Source: Buddleja alternifolia
Lineage: Eukaryota > Streptophyta > Magnoliopsida > Lamiales > Scrophulariaceae
NCBI GenBank assembly: GCA_019426215.1
Contig: CM033402.1
Span: 1,116,001-1,180,000, forward strand
DNA length: 64,000 bases
Direction: 5' to 3'
The number at the start of each line of letters is the position of its first letter. Within the stretch, counting starts at the first letter, position 1. The position numbers and the translations under genes are program-made. This document shows positions 1 through 10,360 of the stretch, one piece after another. The notes below the pieces were generated by a model that was not told where the DNA came from, searched no databases, and saw only the letters and a program-made list of their open reading frames with translations.

Positions 1-370
1 TTTATGGCATTATTTTGTTTTATTTTAATATTTTAATTATTTTAAATAAAATAATAAAATATTAAATAACCAACAAATTATTAATTCACACATTTTAAAT
101 AAATAGATATTATCATTGAAAATATATTCCAACTTATGTGTATTGATCCATATTATTAAAAATAACTATAACAATGAATAATAAAGAGAAAATCACCTTA
201 TAATCAAATGAGGCTATAGTTGTCATTTTCATCTTGATAAATAATAAAAAATAGGGTTGGATGTTATTAGCCTAATTTTTAAAATGCAAAGGGATAATCA
301 GCCCTTTTTGAGAACACAGGGGGCAATATGCCCTTTTTGATAACACGAGGGGTTAAAACACCGTTTACCC

Positions 371-1040
371 TTTGTTATAGTTGTGAGTACATCGTAAGTT
401 GTGATATAGAACAATTATGATGTAGAATACTAAATAGTACGGATAGTTGCGTCGTTTGCAAATTATGAGCATAACTTGTACGGTTGTACCTACACAGTTC
501 ATTAGTTCGGTATTACAGTTAGTCCATTATGGATTATCACTTATATTCCTATATATATAAAAAAAAAAGTTTGATTATTATAGAATTCAATTTTCGATTA
601 ATGGTGCATGTCTCACTCTTGTGGTATGAATTTTGTTAGTTGATCATCGTGAAAAGTCATAGGTCACAATGCATGCAATTGTTGTGTTAGATCTTAACTG
701 ATAACTGTTTCTCGAAAAGGTAACGCAAATCGAAAGTTGGTTAGCACATTACGAGCATAATATAAATTATAGTTAGCGATGCAATTTCGCGCCTTCTTTG
801 TATGTTCATAATTAGTCATAACGTGTTTTTAATTAATTATAAAATTCAAATTTCCGATTCATCATTAATTCTGTAAAATTAATAAAGTAAATCTCACCCG
901 TATATAGGTAATAGTTGCTTTTATAAATGATAAACAAATGAATGTGATTATAAAGTATCACGAGCTTAGTCAAAGTGTATTTCGTACCTTTAAGTTTATC
1001 TAATAATTCTTTGTGATGCAAAGTGACTTTAATTCCTGTA
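371..1040. repeat. First copy of a ~670-bp tandem duplication
   Basis: This anonymous AT-rich segment is repeated immediately downstream. The text at 371-552 matches 1041-1221, and the text from about 553 matches the DNA right of the retrotransposon from 10987 to about 11462. No coding capacity is evident: the longest reading frame is about 60 codons and looks random. The two copies differ by scattered substitutions, so the duplication is older than the retroelement insertion. Confidence 0.85.
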
Positions 1041-1221
1041 TTTGTTATAGTTGTGAGTATATCATAAGTTGTGACATAGAATAATTATGATGTAGAATCA
1101 TAAATAGTACGGATAGTTGCGTCATTTGCAAATTACGAGCATAACTTGTACTGTTGTACCTACACAGTTGTTAGGTCGGTTTTACAGTTAGTCCACTATA
1201 GATTATCACTTATATTCCTAT
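1041..1221. repeat. Second tandem copy, left part (split by the retrotransposon)
   Basis: This is the left part of the second copy of the ~670-bp repeat. It ends in CCTAT at 1217-1221, the 5-bp target duplication of the LTR retrotransposon. The rest of the copy resumes at 10982. Confidence 0.85.
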
Positions 1222-1838
1222 TGATCTAGCACGGATTTCCCCCCTACTATTCCAGTCAAGAGGATCAACAATACGCAGAAATGACACGTTATCAATATTA
1301 TAGACTGCACTCACACGATGTTGAGTTGCCTACGTACCCGTTCGGGATCTAGTCTAAACGTAGTTCGAATAAGGTGGTTAGAATAGATATGATTCGTAGT
1401 ATTATGATCACTCGTATTTGTATAAGAGGTTCGTACTCTCGAGTCTCCGATTATCTAAGCTTCACGAGTAATGATTCGTAGTATTTATAGCTCAGATTCT
1501 CGGTCCCCAATTCTTCATTTAATGACTGTATTTATAGAGCTTCCATTCGGTACTGTAGGGCGAATGATTGACAAGACGTCTTGCCTACGTCCCTACACGT
1601 GTGTCTGATGGGTGGCACAGATTCGATGCCCATCGGGTCGGGCCATGAACCGACCCTACTCGAATTACAAAAACACGCGGATCTTGGAGTGTAATGCAAA
1701 TACCAAGGTTATAGGGGCCGGGTGTGAAACCCATCTCGTTTCCTCGTATTCGAGGTAGTATATCACATATACGACCCTATATATTCCAAGGAATACGAGC
1801 TGACGACTATTAAATCTAATGATATTTTAGGTATATCA
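1222..1838 (-). repeat. 3' LTR of the Tat-lineage element
   Basis: This 617-bp LTR is directly repeated at 10361-10981 with about 98 percent identity by eye. It is flanked outside by CCTAT and inside by the polypurine tract. In element orientation it is the downstream LTR, because gag-pol lies on the minus strand. Confidence 0.93.
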
Positions 1839-1840
1839 TT

Positions 1841-1854
1841 AAGTCCCCCACTTC
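1841..1854 (-). other. Polypurine tract
   Basis: Directly inside the 3' LTR the minus strand reads GAAGTGGGGGACTT, a purine-rich run in the position expected for the plus-strand primer of reverse transcription. Confidence 0.65.
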
Positions 1855-2170
1855 GTGAGTGAAGGGGAAAATACCTGAAAGTTCTTAACCCTTGACTGAC
1901 GAAGTACAATTTTATGCAATTGTTACCTTTTCTGGGCATTTATTCCCTTGCTTATATTCTTAATTATAAGTCATCCACTGCAATCATTACCTTGCAGCAG
2001 TTTATTCTAATTAACTCTGACACGCCGTTTCCCGAGAAACGTGTCTGTGCTGTCACTCTGTCCTTTCGAATTCCGAGAGAGGCAATTGGAATTTGGAACG
2101 TCACGTATTTACACCGTTGGATACAACTTTTGATTAAACGATCCGGACCGTTGATTTCAATTTACCCCCC

Positions 2171-2181
2171 ACTATATATAT
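2171..2181 (+). promoter_or_regulatory. Candidate TATA box of the antisense gene
   Basis: The sequence ACTATATATAT lies about 220 bp upstream of the proposed ATG at 2394 in an otherwise mixed-composition leader. It is a plausible core promoter for the antisense transcript. This rests on position and motif only. Confidence 0.45.
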
Positions 2182-2393
2182 GGAGGACTTACCCTCTCAT
2201 TTGAATTTTTACTCTTCATCAGCTTGAGTTGACAGCAGTAAATCGTCGCAGCGCACCTTCCGGCGTCCTTGCTACTCGGAGATCCTCTCTCGTTCAAAGT
2301 CTGAATTTTTTCAAGCCGCTAGGTATAAGCTTCACCTCGTTTTCTTTTATTAATCCCATATTTTTCATATATATTTCTTTTTTTTTATCACTA

Positions 2394-4984
2394 ATGAGTA
2401 CCTCCGGTGTGGGTGCCTCGCCCCGAGTCTCCGACGAGGAGAATGAGACCTCCTCGTCTGATCATAGAGGGTCAGATAGTAGTTCTAGTGGTCCTGAGAC
2501 ATCCCCCGAACCCGCTGTGAACGACCCATCCATAGCCCTTGAGCCCGAGTCCCCTGACGTTCCCCCTCCATATCCAAATCTCGAGGGAAACGAGGATGTT
2601 AATGCCCAGCTATTTCCTGATATGGATAGGGCTCAGAGGCAAATTCCTTGGCTAGGTTACTCCTCAATCTTGACCGCATCGAATATTGCGGATATTAGGA
2701 CTAGATATCACATCCCTCCAGAGTATCGTACAATAGTCCCCAACGAGGGCGATAGAATGCATCGTCCACCCCCAGGGTTTCGCACCATACATGTAGCCCA
2801 TCTTGCATCAGGCCTTAGATTTCCCCTTCATCCTGCCATAGTAAACATTCTTCTACATCTTCGTTTGAGCCCCACTCAATTGCTTCCAAATTCGTATAGG
2901 CATATAATTTTTTTTATAGTCATAATGAGGATGTACGGGGTTCATCCGAACATAAAAAACTTCAACGGTTTTCTATCAGTGCATCAAAGCACGCAATCCA
3001 AGGAGGAAGGCTTTTTCTTCCTCGCACCCCAGCGTCATTGTCGTTTACAATCTCAAACTCAATCTTCGTTTGGAGATTGGAAGAAAAAGTTTTTCTTCAT
3101 CGCTCCACCCTTAAACGAACATTGGAATGTACCTCGTCCATGGGGTATTGACCTCGTTGAGTTGAGCAACGTGGGTCGACCCACTATACCTCGACGAACA
3201 TTGAAACGCATTCTCAAACGGCTGTTCAATCCCGAGGTCGTGATGAGTGAATCAGTGCTTGTCACGTGTGGGCTAAGTAGCGCCAACGTGCCTCCCGTCG
3301 AAAATCTTGGTAAATTTTGTACTCGTGTTCTATCCATTACAACACCTCATAACATATTCTATCTATTGCATCTCTAACACTTATTTTATCCTCCGCAGCA
3401 ATGGAAGAAAGACAGGTTCGGTTGGATAAGAGGGTCGTTCTTGCGGCCGAGGCGGCTCAGCGGGTAGCAGCAGCAACAGGTCGAGGTACTGGCCGGGGTC
3501 GTGGTCGTGGACGAACGCAGGGGCAACCCGCCCTGAGGATCGGTGAGCCTCAAGGCCAGGGATCTACTCTGCACAGCCATCACGCACGACTCCAACCGCC
3601 CCTCGTCCTCCTCGAAGCAGCAGCACTGCAAACGACCCTGAGACCGAGGAGGGTTCTCTCGTCCATCGTCACTGCCCCGAGGCAATCGGGGAGCTAACGG
3701 GCGCACCATATGGTCGCCCTAAAAAATGACCTCACCGAGAGGTAACTTCTCAACCCGCTCCCGGCGAAGTCGCAATTACAGCCCCTCCGTCTAGCACCCC
3801 AGACGAGCCTAGTGCTCGTGATTTTGAACTGCTCAATGAGGCCGAGTCATTACTTCTTAATGACTACCTCGAGTGCGAGGTGACTGAACGTGCGCCTCCT
3901 CGTCCCGATCAACAGCCCCTCATCCAAGATTGGCACATCTACCCGGATAGCAGCATAATTAAGGATCGCAGCGGCAATACTGCGATCAAGGTATACCAAT
4001 GCACTCTGCTGCCCAAGGATAAGGCTCTGATCCTCGACCAGCCTCATCCCGTTGTCGAGAAGCAAGCGGCTTAGTATCTCGAAAAGGTACACTAGTTTCG
4101 TCTTAGTATCTGTCCATTCTAAGCCCTATCCTCTTCTATAACCTCGTTTGATCTTGTATCGTTTCAGACGAAGCTCTTGATACATCAACTGTCCCTTACT
4201 AACTCGAGCTTCAAGGAAATCTTGAGGAGAAAATAATAGGAGCTCACAGATTACAAGGGACAAGTCCAAGCCGAGTTGCTTGCTGCCCAAGAGGATAAGG
4301 AAAAAGCCTCTTCTCTACAAGTAAGCTCGACTTAGAACTTAATGTTTTATTTTCACTGCATTTGGTATAAGATGAATCTTATTCTCGTCACTCGCAGACG
4401 AAGCTCGATATGCTTTGCCGGTCCTACGATGCCGATAAGCTCAAAATGGCTGATCAGGAGCAAGCCAATGCTGTGCTTCGTCAACAACTGAATGTGCTGC
4501 AAGAGGGTACCGAAGCTGAAAGACGACGCCAATTTGCCTTGGGCAAAACCGCCGATCGCAGGGAATTCTAGGAGTCCTTCTCCTTCCGGCGCTAGCTTGA
4601 CGATGCTCGCTTGGGCGGAGCTCGCGACATGCTGCGCTCAACAGTGGTCGACGACCGTTTGCTCGATCAGGCCTTGAACGACATACAGGACGGCTTCTAC
4701 AAGGCTCTCGACTATTTGAAGGAGACGGGAGATCTCCCCCCCACTTTCCAGGAGGAAGAGTTCGCCAACTCTTATCTGAGAGCTCCCTTTAAGCGACCTT
4801 CGGCAGCCTCCCCAGAAGGTGTTTCTTATACTTATTTCCCGGAGTTCGACGCCTTAGTTATCGGCGAGTCTGGAGCAAGTATCCAGTTCGAGCGAGAATT
4901 AGAGGCAACGATCCATCGGGGTGACAGCAGGGAGAGGGTGAAGCCGAGGCCACAGTTGACGAGCCTCAAATAATCGAGGACTAA
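2394..4984 (+). pseudogene. Antisense gene of the Tat element (putative gypsy-type transposon protein, Transposase_28-like), decayed
   Basis: Between pol and the 3' LTR a plant-style gene runs opposite to gag-pol. The likely start is the ATG at 2394. Exon 1 (2394-3309) carries the region conserved in so-called putative gypsy type transposon proteins (ASGLRFPLHPAIV, then GWKK/DWKKKFFF-like motifs). Introns consistent with frame and splice signals are 3310-3398, 4087-4167 and 4321-4397; exon 4 ends near 4973-4984. Later exons show a Gly/Arg-rich stretch and a coiled-coil-like region. Exon 2 has a frameshift near 3690. Stops at 4072 (TAG), 4234 (TAA), 4237 (TAG), 4569 (TAG) and 4593 (TAG) break the frame, and there is a probable frameshift near 4920. 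Antisense frames of this kind are known in Tat-lineage elements; their function is unknown. Confidence 0.75.
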
Positions 4985-5303
4985 TTCAATGTAGTTTTGC
5001 AACTGACTTAGCTTAATCGTATTTATAATATTGGTATTTTTAGGTAGAATGACTTTTTGTATTTCGAGATACTTTTTGCATTCTCTTTTGACCTCATTTT
5101 AATTTGACTCAGCGTCGGGATCGTTGGCCCGCATCTTTTCATGTTTATCATCGTATATGTCAAATGTCAAACTGGGATTTCATCCCCTTTTGATTTACTA
5201 TATATGCATATTCAGAATAACAAACTGATTATAAACGCTTATCCAAATAAATACGAAGGCAAATGTATGCCACTAGATTTTATATAACTGCACTATACAC
5301 AAT

Positions 5304-6267
5304 TTATGCATAGAATTTTCTCAAGTTATTTACATTCCAAGGGCGTGGTAGATCCTTACCCACGAGATCTTGTAATCGATAGGTCATTGTCTTCGTGATT
5401 TTAACGACCTTAAATGGGCCTTCCCAGTTGGCTTCCAACTTCTTCACATGTCTCGACACTTCCACCCTTTTTAGAACAAGGTCTTCGACTTGAAAAGATC
5501 GAGCCTTCACCCTTCTGTTATATGCTCTTGCCATTGTGCTTTTTTGCCTCAATATGTTGGCGTATGCCTTGTCTCGTACTCCATCGATGACATCCAACTC
5601 AAACTCCCTTGCAAACCGATTCTGTTCGGGGTCATAGGCGCTCACTCGATGAGTCATCATTCCAATTTCCGCTGTAATGACCGCTTCGGAGCCATAAACT
5701 AAGCAAAACGGAGTTTCTCCTGTTGACGAACGAGGTGTTGTTCGATATGCCCATAACACACCATTTAGCTCTTCTACCCACCCTTTCGCTCCCCATCGAG
5801 TCTGGTTTTAAGATGTTGCAAAAGTATTCGATTCGCCACTTTTGTCAGTCCGTTAGCTTGGGGATGACCGACCGATGTGAAGTTTTGCTGTATCTTCAAC
5901 TCGGAGCACCAATCAGTGATGGCTTTACCATTGAATTGCGTCCCATTATCAGATATCAGTATTCGGGGTATACCAAACCTGCATATTATATTCTTCCAAA
6001 TGAGAATTACATTGTCATTCGGATTCATTCGATTGTATTTAGGTTAATTAACCTGCATATTATATTCTTCCAGATGAAGTCAATGACGACTTTCTCTGTG
6101 ATGCGAGCCACAACTTTTGCTTCTATCCACTTCGTGAAATGCTCAATTGCCACTATAACAAATTTCTTTTGATTTTGAGCTGGAGGGAAAGGTCCTGCAT
6201 ACAATTTAATTAGTTAATCATACACTTTGTCATTTTATAACACGTGTGTCGATGAGGTGTTACCAAC
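5304..6267 (-). pseudogene. Integrase core and C-terminal region, interrupted
   Basis: Minus-strand reading gives integrase core and C-terminal sequence in pieces. A 73-nt GT..AG segment (6267-6195) and a 74-nt GT..AG segment (6052-5979) interrupt the core. Each contains or causes a stop, and the frames on both sides agree if they are skipped. A true one-base frameshift lies near 5790-5794, just before the piece at 5759-5304 that carries the YRTTPRSSTGETPF-type motif and the C-terminal integrase region. The piece at 6028-5774 has the conserved ISDNGTQF stretch with a catalytic Asp. The intron interpretation is inference; simple insertions would look the same. Confidence 0.75.
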
Positions 6268-9200
6268 CTAGGATGTCAATGCCCCATTGGTCGAATGGAT
6301 ATGCAATTTTTATTGCTTCCATAGGGGTCCCTGGTTGATGTATCTCATTAGAATGCAGTTGACACTGCCGGCATTTTTTGGCAAATCCATATGCATCTTT
6401 TACCAGGGTGGGCCAAAAATAACCTTGCCTCGTTATTTTTTGAGCTAATGATCTACCTGCAGAATGATTTCCACAACTCCCCTCGTGTATTTCTCGTAGA
6501 ACATATTCCGACTCTGATGGCGTTACACATCGAAGCAGCGGCCCCCCCACCGACCTCTTGTAAAGCTCTCCATCCATCATTACAAACCGAGTTGCTCTTT
6601 GAATGACCTTTCTGGCCTCAATCTTATCACGAGGCAGCTCATCATTGACTAGATAGTCGGTAATCGCATCCTTCCAAGATCTCTCAGTCGAAATTGGCAA
6701 GACCGATGCTAACGAGTCTAATTCCGAGTGCTCAGCCACCACCAGAGTGACTTTCCTACTTTTCAACCCGACAATTTGATTTGCAAATTTTGACAAAGCA
6801 TCTGCTCTTTCATTTTCATCTCTAGGGATTTGATGCAACTCAACTTTTTCAAATTCTAGCATTAATTCCCTCACCTTCTTCAAATATCGTACCATTGTTC
6901 GTTCCCTGGCTTCGTACGTGCCGACGACTTGTCTAGCCACTAATTGCGAATCTGTGTAGACCATTAGCGTCTTTACCTCTAAGCTTTTTTCCATCCTCAA
7001 ACCTGCAATAAGGGCCTCGTACTCCGCTTCATTATTTGTTACATCGAAATTTAACTTAATAGCGAATTCCATATCCAACCTATCTGGGGTTTGCAACCAA
7101 ACTCCAATTCCTCCCCTCTTCGTCATTGACGAGCCATCCATATGTAAAAGCCATGGCTTTACTGACTCCACTGCAACCACTCCAAGGACTGATTCCGTTG
7201 TCATCTCAACAACAAAATCGGCCATGACCTGCGCTTTCACTGCTGTACGGCTTTGATATTCAATGTTGAATTCTCCCAATTCAATGGCCCACTTAACAAG
7301 TCTGGCTGAAACATAGGGTTTTGCCAACACTTGCTTCAGGGGCTTGTTCGTCAAGACGACAATTTGATGGGACTGAAAATAGGGTCGCAATTTACGAGCG
7401 GAAGTCACTAGAGCGAGCGCCCATTTTTCAATCTCCAAATAATTTAACTCAGCCCCTTGGATTAATTTACTAACGTAATATACCGGTTTGTGTTCGTTTT
7501 CGACCTCTCGGACCAATACCGCACTAATGGCGGCCAAGGAAACAGCCAAGTATAAGAACAAGGGTTCCCCGAAAATAGGTTTTGTCAGTAATGGGGGTGA
7601 TACTAAGTATTCTTTAAGCTCCTGGAAAGCTTTTTCACATTCTTCGGACCACGTGAAGTTTTTGACCTTTCGTAAGATTTTGAAAAATTGTAGTCCTTTG
7701 TCAGCCGATCGAGATATAAATCTGTTTAGGCTTGCCATTCTTCCTGTCAGTTTTTGTACATCCTTTACACTCGAGGGGGATTTCATATTCAAGATGGCCG
7801 CGATTTTTTCAGGGTTGGCCTCAATACCCCGTTCAGTTACCATATAGCCCAAAAATTTTCCCCCTCGAACTCCAAATGTACATTTATTAGGGTTTAGTTT
7901 CATCCCGTATCGTTTCATTATTTCAAAAGAATTCATCAAGTGATTTAAGTGGTCCGACTCGTCCACAGATTTGACGAGCATATCATCAATGTACACCTCC
8001 ATGGTCTTCCCTATCTCATTCTCAAACATCGTATTGACCAATCGTTGATACGTGGCTCCTGAGTTGCGAAGGCCAAAAGGCATTACATTGTAACAGTATA
8101 CACCTCTGGCCGTGACGAAGGAAGTCTTCTCCCTATCTTCCTCCGCCATCATTATTTGATTGAAACCCTGATAGGCATCCATCATGCTCAATAAGGCACA
8201 ACCTGCAGTAGAATCTACTAATAAATCAATACGAGGCAAGGGATAAGGGTCCCGAGGGCAAACTTTGTTTAGATCAGTGAAATCGGTACACATGCGCCAT
8301 TTGTTTTCGGCTTTAGGTACAAGGACTACATTTGCTAGCCATTCAGTAAATTGAATTTCATTTACATAACCTACTTTAAGCAGCTTCTTCACCTCTTCTT
8401 CAATGATGGCATCTCTATCAGGCCCAAAATTTCTTCGTTTCTGACGAACCGGTCTTGCCTCGGGGTCAACATTCAAACGATGCACTATCACCTCCGGGTC
8501 AATGCCTTGAAAATCCGCAGCCTTCCAAGCAAAAATATCTGTGTTCGCCTTGAGAAATTTTATCAATTTCGACTCCATTGTGGGACTCAGTTGCCCCCTA
8601 ATTTTGGTAGTTTTCTCTGCATCGTTTTCAAAAAGTTGAATAGTTTTGTGCTCCACAGGCTGCACCCTCGTATCGATTTTTCTTTGCCTCTTATCCAGCT
8701 GCTCCATCAGCATGGCTGCCTCCTCATCCACGACATTTACCCTCGTCACTTCCCTTTTCCTTTTCTTGCTCGAATTAGGCACTAACGAGATAGTGTAACA
8801 GTCTCGGGCTTCCAGCTGATTGCCCCTTACTTCGCCTATCCCATCTCTGGTTTTGAACTTCAATTTCAAATGAGGAGTCGAAACAATGGCTCCAAACATA
8901 TTTAGCATCGGCCTCCCCACAATCATATTATAAGCAAAGGGGGTATCCACAACCAAAAAGGTCACACGCAATGTCTTTCTCTTCGGAGCTGACCCCAGCG
9001 AAACGTCGAGCTCTATCGAACCTTTCGGCATGATTTGTGACCCAGTGAATCCCATTAAGGGAGTACTCACCGCTCGTAAGTTCACCCTCCCCAAGTCCAT
9101 CTTTTGTAAAACATCCCAAAAGATTATATCTGCTGAACTGCCAGTATCGACCAACACCTTATGTACAGCAAAATTTGCGACATCCATTGTTATCACCATC

Positions 9201-10234
9201 GGATCATTATGGGGAACAATCATGCCCTCGTAATCCCTATCGTCAAAAGCTATTGGCTGGTCATGATTATGTACAGAAAAGACCTTCGTAGGCTCCTGAC
9301 GATAGTGATTGCCACGCATCTTCCTCTTATGCCTTTTTCTCGCACTGGACGAATCACCTCCAGCCGGTCCTCCCGCGATAGTGTGGATCTCTGCCCTGAC
9401 TACATTAGTATGTTCTTTATGTCGATCACCCTGACGACTGTTATCATTATCCCTCTTTTCATCATTGCGTCGATAGTTGTCACTTCGACGATGTTCATCA
9501 GTCCGGGGACGGTCATATGGGCGACTGTCCCGGACCTGATGTTCATACCGGTCTCCATCCCTTTTATAACGGAAATGATCGGGCGATCGACTACGCGATC
9601 GTTGCATCTCTTTTGTGCGATTGGCTTCTGGAGCTTTTACTTCCGCAAGAGTACGATCAATAAAGTCGTTAAGAACACCATCTTTAATCAGACGTTCAAG
9701 TTCATCTTTCAATTGATAACATTCTTCAGTATCGTGGCCATTGTCTTTGTGAAACTGACAATACTTATCTGAATTTGCTCTGGATTTCGATTTCATTGGC
9801 TTGGGCCATCGAATTGCATTCATATGCTGCACCGCCAGTAGCACTCTGCCTCTTGATGCTTTCAAGGGGGTGTACTGCTCGTATTTTGAGTATCGAGGGG
9901 GTCGTTCGTGGTTCTTTTCAGACCTCGACCCTTCCTGCCGATAGCTATTGTCTTTTCGATCTCTTCGATCGTTCACGGGCTTGCAAGCCTCGGAATCTTT
10001 TGATAGGTTCATTTCCTCCTCGTTGATACACTGCTCTTCCAGCTGCATTAGCTCTTCTTGATCTTTAGGTGCACGAAGAGCAAGGGCAGAGGCCAAAGTA
10101 CCTTTTTTCAAAGCCAACAAAAGAAATGTTACCACAAGATCATGAGTTAATTCAGGTATTTCTAAAACTTCCTGATTAAACCTATGAACAAAATCCCTCA
10201 GACTCTCGCACGGACCCTGCTTGAACCCCATCAT
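6260..10234 (-). CDS. Retrotransposon Gag-Pol polyprotein (N-truncated Gag; Pol up to integrase zinc finger)
   Basis: The open frame has 1324 codons. Domains in order are: the C-terminal part of the Gag homology region (residues 1-90); a CCHC-like knuckle region (about 158-172) with a following Arg/Asp-rich linker; aspartic protease with DTGSS at about 363; reverse transcriptase (about 590-790) with YIDD at about 748; RNase H (about 870-1000); a second, archaeal-type RNase H starting near 1028 (MDGSS); and the integrase HHCC zinc finger (about 1240-1290). The frame stops right after the start of the integrase core, at a 73-nt intron-like segment. Reading continues upstream of the first ATG in the same frame for about 14 codons, so the listed start is not the original one. 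Most of the Gag N terminus is absent. The element encodes its own replication proteins, but this copy looks defective. Confidence 0.9.
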   Translation of the reverse strand: MMGFKQGPCESLRDFVHRFNQEVLEIPELTHDLVVTFLLLALKKGTLASALALRAPKDQEELMQLEEQCINEEEMNLSKDSEACKPVNDRRDRKDNSYRQEGSRSEKNHERPPRYSKYEQYTPLKASRGRVLLAVQHMNAIRWPKPMKSKSRANSDKYCQFHKDNGHDTEECYQLKDELERLIKDGVLNDFIDRTLAEVKAPEANRTKEMQRSRSRSPDHFRYKRDGDRYEHQVRDSRPYDRPRTDEHRRSDNYRRNDEKRDNDNSRQGDRHKEHTNVVRAEIHTIAGGPAGGDSSSARKRHKRKMRGNHYRQEPTKVFSVHNHDQPIAFDDRDYEGMIVPHNDPMVITMDVANFAVHKVLVDTGSSADIIFWDVLQKMDLGRVNLRAVSTPLMGFTGSQIMPKGSIELDVSLGSAPKRKTLRVTFLVVDTPFAYNMIVGRPMLNMFGAIVSTPHLKLKFKTRDGIGEVRGNQLEARDCYTISLVPNSSKKRKREVTRVNVVDEEAAMLMEQLDKRQRKIDTRVQPVEHKTIQLFENDAEKTTKIRGQLSPTMESKLIKFLKANTDIFAWKAADFQGIDPEVIVHRLNVDPEARPVRQKRRNFGPDRDAIIEEEVKKLLKVGYVNEIQFTEWLANVVLVPKAENKWRMCTDFTDLNKVCPRDPYPLPRIDLLVDSTAGCALLSMMDAYQGFNQIMMAEEDREKTSFVTARGVYCYNVMPFGLRNSGATYQRLVNTMFENEIGKTMEVYIDDMLVKSVDESDHLNHLMNSFEIMKRYGMKLNPNKCTFGVRGGKFLGYMVTERGIEANPEKIAAILNMKSPSSVKDVQKLTGRMASLNRFISRSADKGLQFFKILRKVKNFTWSEECEKAFQELKEYLVSPPLLTKPIFGEPLFLYLAVSLAAISAVLVREVENEHKPVYYVSKLIQGAELNYLEIEKWALALVTSARKLRPYFQSHQIVVLTNKPLKQVLAKPYVSARLVKWAIELGEFNIEYQSRTAVKAQVMADFVVEMTTESVLGVVAVESVKPWLLHMDGSSMTKRGGIGVWLQTPDRLDMEFAIKLNFDVTNNEAEYEALIAGLRMEKSLEVKTLMVYTDSQLVARQVVGTYEARERTMVRYLKKVRELMLEFEKVELHQIPRDENERADALSKFANQIVGLKSRKVTLVVAEHSELDSLASVLPISTERSWKDAITDYLVNDELPRDKIEARKVIQRATRFVMMDGELYKRSVGGPLLRCVTPSESEYVLREIHEGSCGNHSAGRSLAQKITRQGYFWPTLVKDAYGFAKKCRQCQLHSNEIHQPGTPMEAIKIAYPFDQWGIDILGW

Positions 10235-10342
10235 GGCCTTCTTGTTGGCGGCAAAATGATTTTCAAACCTCTTAATGACTTTTTGTATTTCGAGATACTT
10301 TTTGCATTCTCTTTATCACGAAGAATTGTTTCGAGATACTTC

Positions 10343-10357
10343 CCACAGACGGCGCCA
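10343..10357 (-). other. Primer-binding site (tRNA-Asp-like)
   Basis: Just inside the 5' LTR the minus strand reads TGGCGCCGTCTGTGG. Its first nine bases match the complement of a plant tRNA-Asp 3' end, and the longer form is typical of Tat-lineage elements. This site fixes the orientation of the element. Confidence 0.7.
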
Positions 10358-10360
10358 AAC

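Noticed and set aside
2229..2393. Upstream extension of the antisense frame to a non-ATG start
   Set aside because: The first ATG is at 2394 and the upstream part is T-rich leader-like sequence with no conserved residues.
9161..9772. 203-codon plus-strand frame over gag
   Set aside because: It is the shadow of the real Gag linker on the other strand; the composition is unlike a protein and there is no motif.
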